The notes under the pieces: model-generated
Seen by the model: only the letters and a program-made list of their open reading frames with translations
Told to the model about the DNA's origin: nothing
Database searches by the model: none
Shown here: positions 13,136 through 13,331 of the stretch, piece after piece
How the letters are laid out: each line of letters starts with the position of its first letter
How positions within the stretch are numbered: the first letter of the stretch is position 1
NCBI GenBank assembly: GCA_002321395.1
Contig: DCMK01000077.1
Span: forward strand, 1 to 13,331
Direction of reading: 5' to 3'
Source: Caryophanales bacterium UBA1624
Lineage (GTDB): Bacteria > Bacillota_I > Bacilli_A > RFN20 > CAG-826
Length of the DNA stretch: 13,331 bases
Position numbers and translations under genes: made by a program

Positions 13136-13331
13136 ATGGCGGGCTTTGATTTTGATCTCATCGTAGTCGGCGGCGGGCACGCCGGGGTGGAAGCGAGCTA
13201 TGCCGCCAGCAAGCTCGGCCTTTCGGTTTTGCTTTTGACCCTCAACGAAACCATGATCGCCAACATGCCCTGCAACCCCTCCATCGGAGGGACGGCAAAA
13301 GGACATCTGGTGTTTGAGATCGACGCACTCT
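13136..13331 (+). CDS. mnmG: MnmG/GidA-family FAD-dependent tRNA modification enzyme, 3' partial
   Basis: The first 65 residues of a flavoprotein cut by the window end. The N-terminal FAD-binding Rossmann motif is clear (DLIVVGGGHAGVEA, GxGxxG at Gly12, Gly14, Gly17), followed by LLLTLN and the family block MPCNPSIGGTAKGHLV (44-59) with Cys46 and then EIDAL. MnmG with MnmE installs the (carboxymethyl)aminomethyl group on U34 of certain tRNAs. A GidA paralogue of unknown role cannot be excluded from this fragment, since the TAKGHLV form is also seen in such paralogues. The ATG starts 1 nt after the sufB stop (TAGAATG) with only a weak GGGG 13 nt upstream, so it probably depends on coupling to sufB and belongs to the suf transcript. 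Confidence 0.85.
   Translation, partial: MAGFDFDLIVVGGGHAGVEASYAASKLGLSVLLLTLNETMIANMPCNPSIGGTAKGHLVFEIDAL

Noticed and set aside
12184..13161. A 325-codon minus-strand frame opposite sufB.
   Set aside because: SufB is conserved along its entire length on the + strand, and the antisense frame has no recognisable features.
1..13331. CRISPR arrays, insertion sequences, tRNA or rRNA genes, prophage genes.
   Set aside because: No regularly spaced repeats, transposase or integrase motifs, terminal inverted repeats or tRNA-like cloverleaf sequences were seen on reading. Almost all of the window is covered by the listed genes.

Overview
The window suggests a member of the Bacilli/Erysipelotrichia-like branch of Firmicutes, possibly a GC-rich gut lineage. 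The grounds are a SUF iron-sulfur operon in the order sufC-sufD-sufS-sufU-sufB with a SufU scaffold and no SufA or SufE, a YhaM exoribonuclease, a four-repeat RecX, and large PrsA/SurA-like lipoproteins with a lipobox. Base composition is high for that group. TGA is used as stop and TGG as Trp, so the standard bacterial code applies and not the Mycoplasma code. The lineage call is an inference from gene content only.

Left block (1-3846, + strand): a tightly packed run of four genes. They are the 3' part of a flippase-like (LPG synthase TM / UPF0104) membrane protein, a GT4 glycosyltransferase of the diacylglycerol glucosyltransferase type, recX, and yhaM. Neighbouring genes overlap or nearly abut. 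The first pair probably makes or places membrane glycolipids. RecX (RecA control) and YhaM (3'-5' exonuclease) appear to ride on the same transcript. A hairpin at 3851-3882 closes the run and also faces the convergent hit gene.

Middle block (3896-8306, - strand): a HIT-family hydrolase with its own short leader, then (upstream on this strand) two large overlapping lipoprotein genes. The upstream one (720 aa) has the recognisable halves of a parvulin (PpiC) domain separated by about 180-200 residues. The downstream one (588 aa) looks like a degenerate paralogue. Together they look like extracytoplasmic foldases. Their transcript ends in a strong hairpin with a U-tract at 4360-4383.

Intergenic region (8307-8546): a divergent control region. 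It has a leftward promoter for the lipoproteins, a rightward promoter for the suf operon, a perfect 19-bp interrupted palindrome (8452-8470), and a 20-bp-spaced direct repeat.

Right block (8547-13331, + strand): sufC, sufD (short), sufS, sufU, sufB, then the start of mnmG/gidA one base after sufB. SufS takes sulfur from cysteine, SufU relays it, and SufB-SufC-SufD builds Fe-S clusters. MnmG (tRNA wobble-uridine modification) seems to be co-transcribed and runs off the window.
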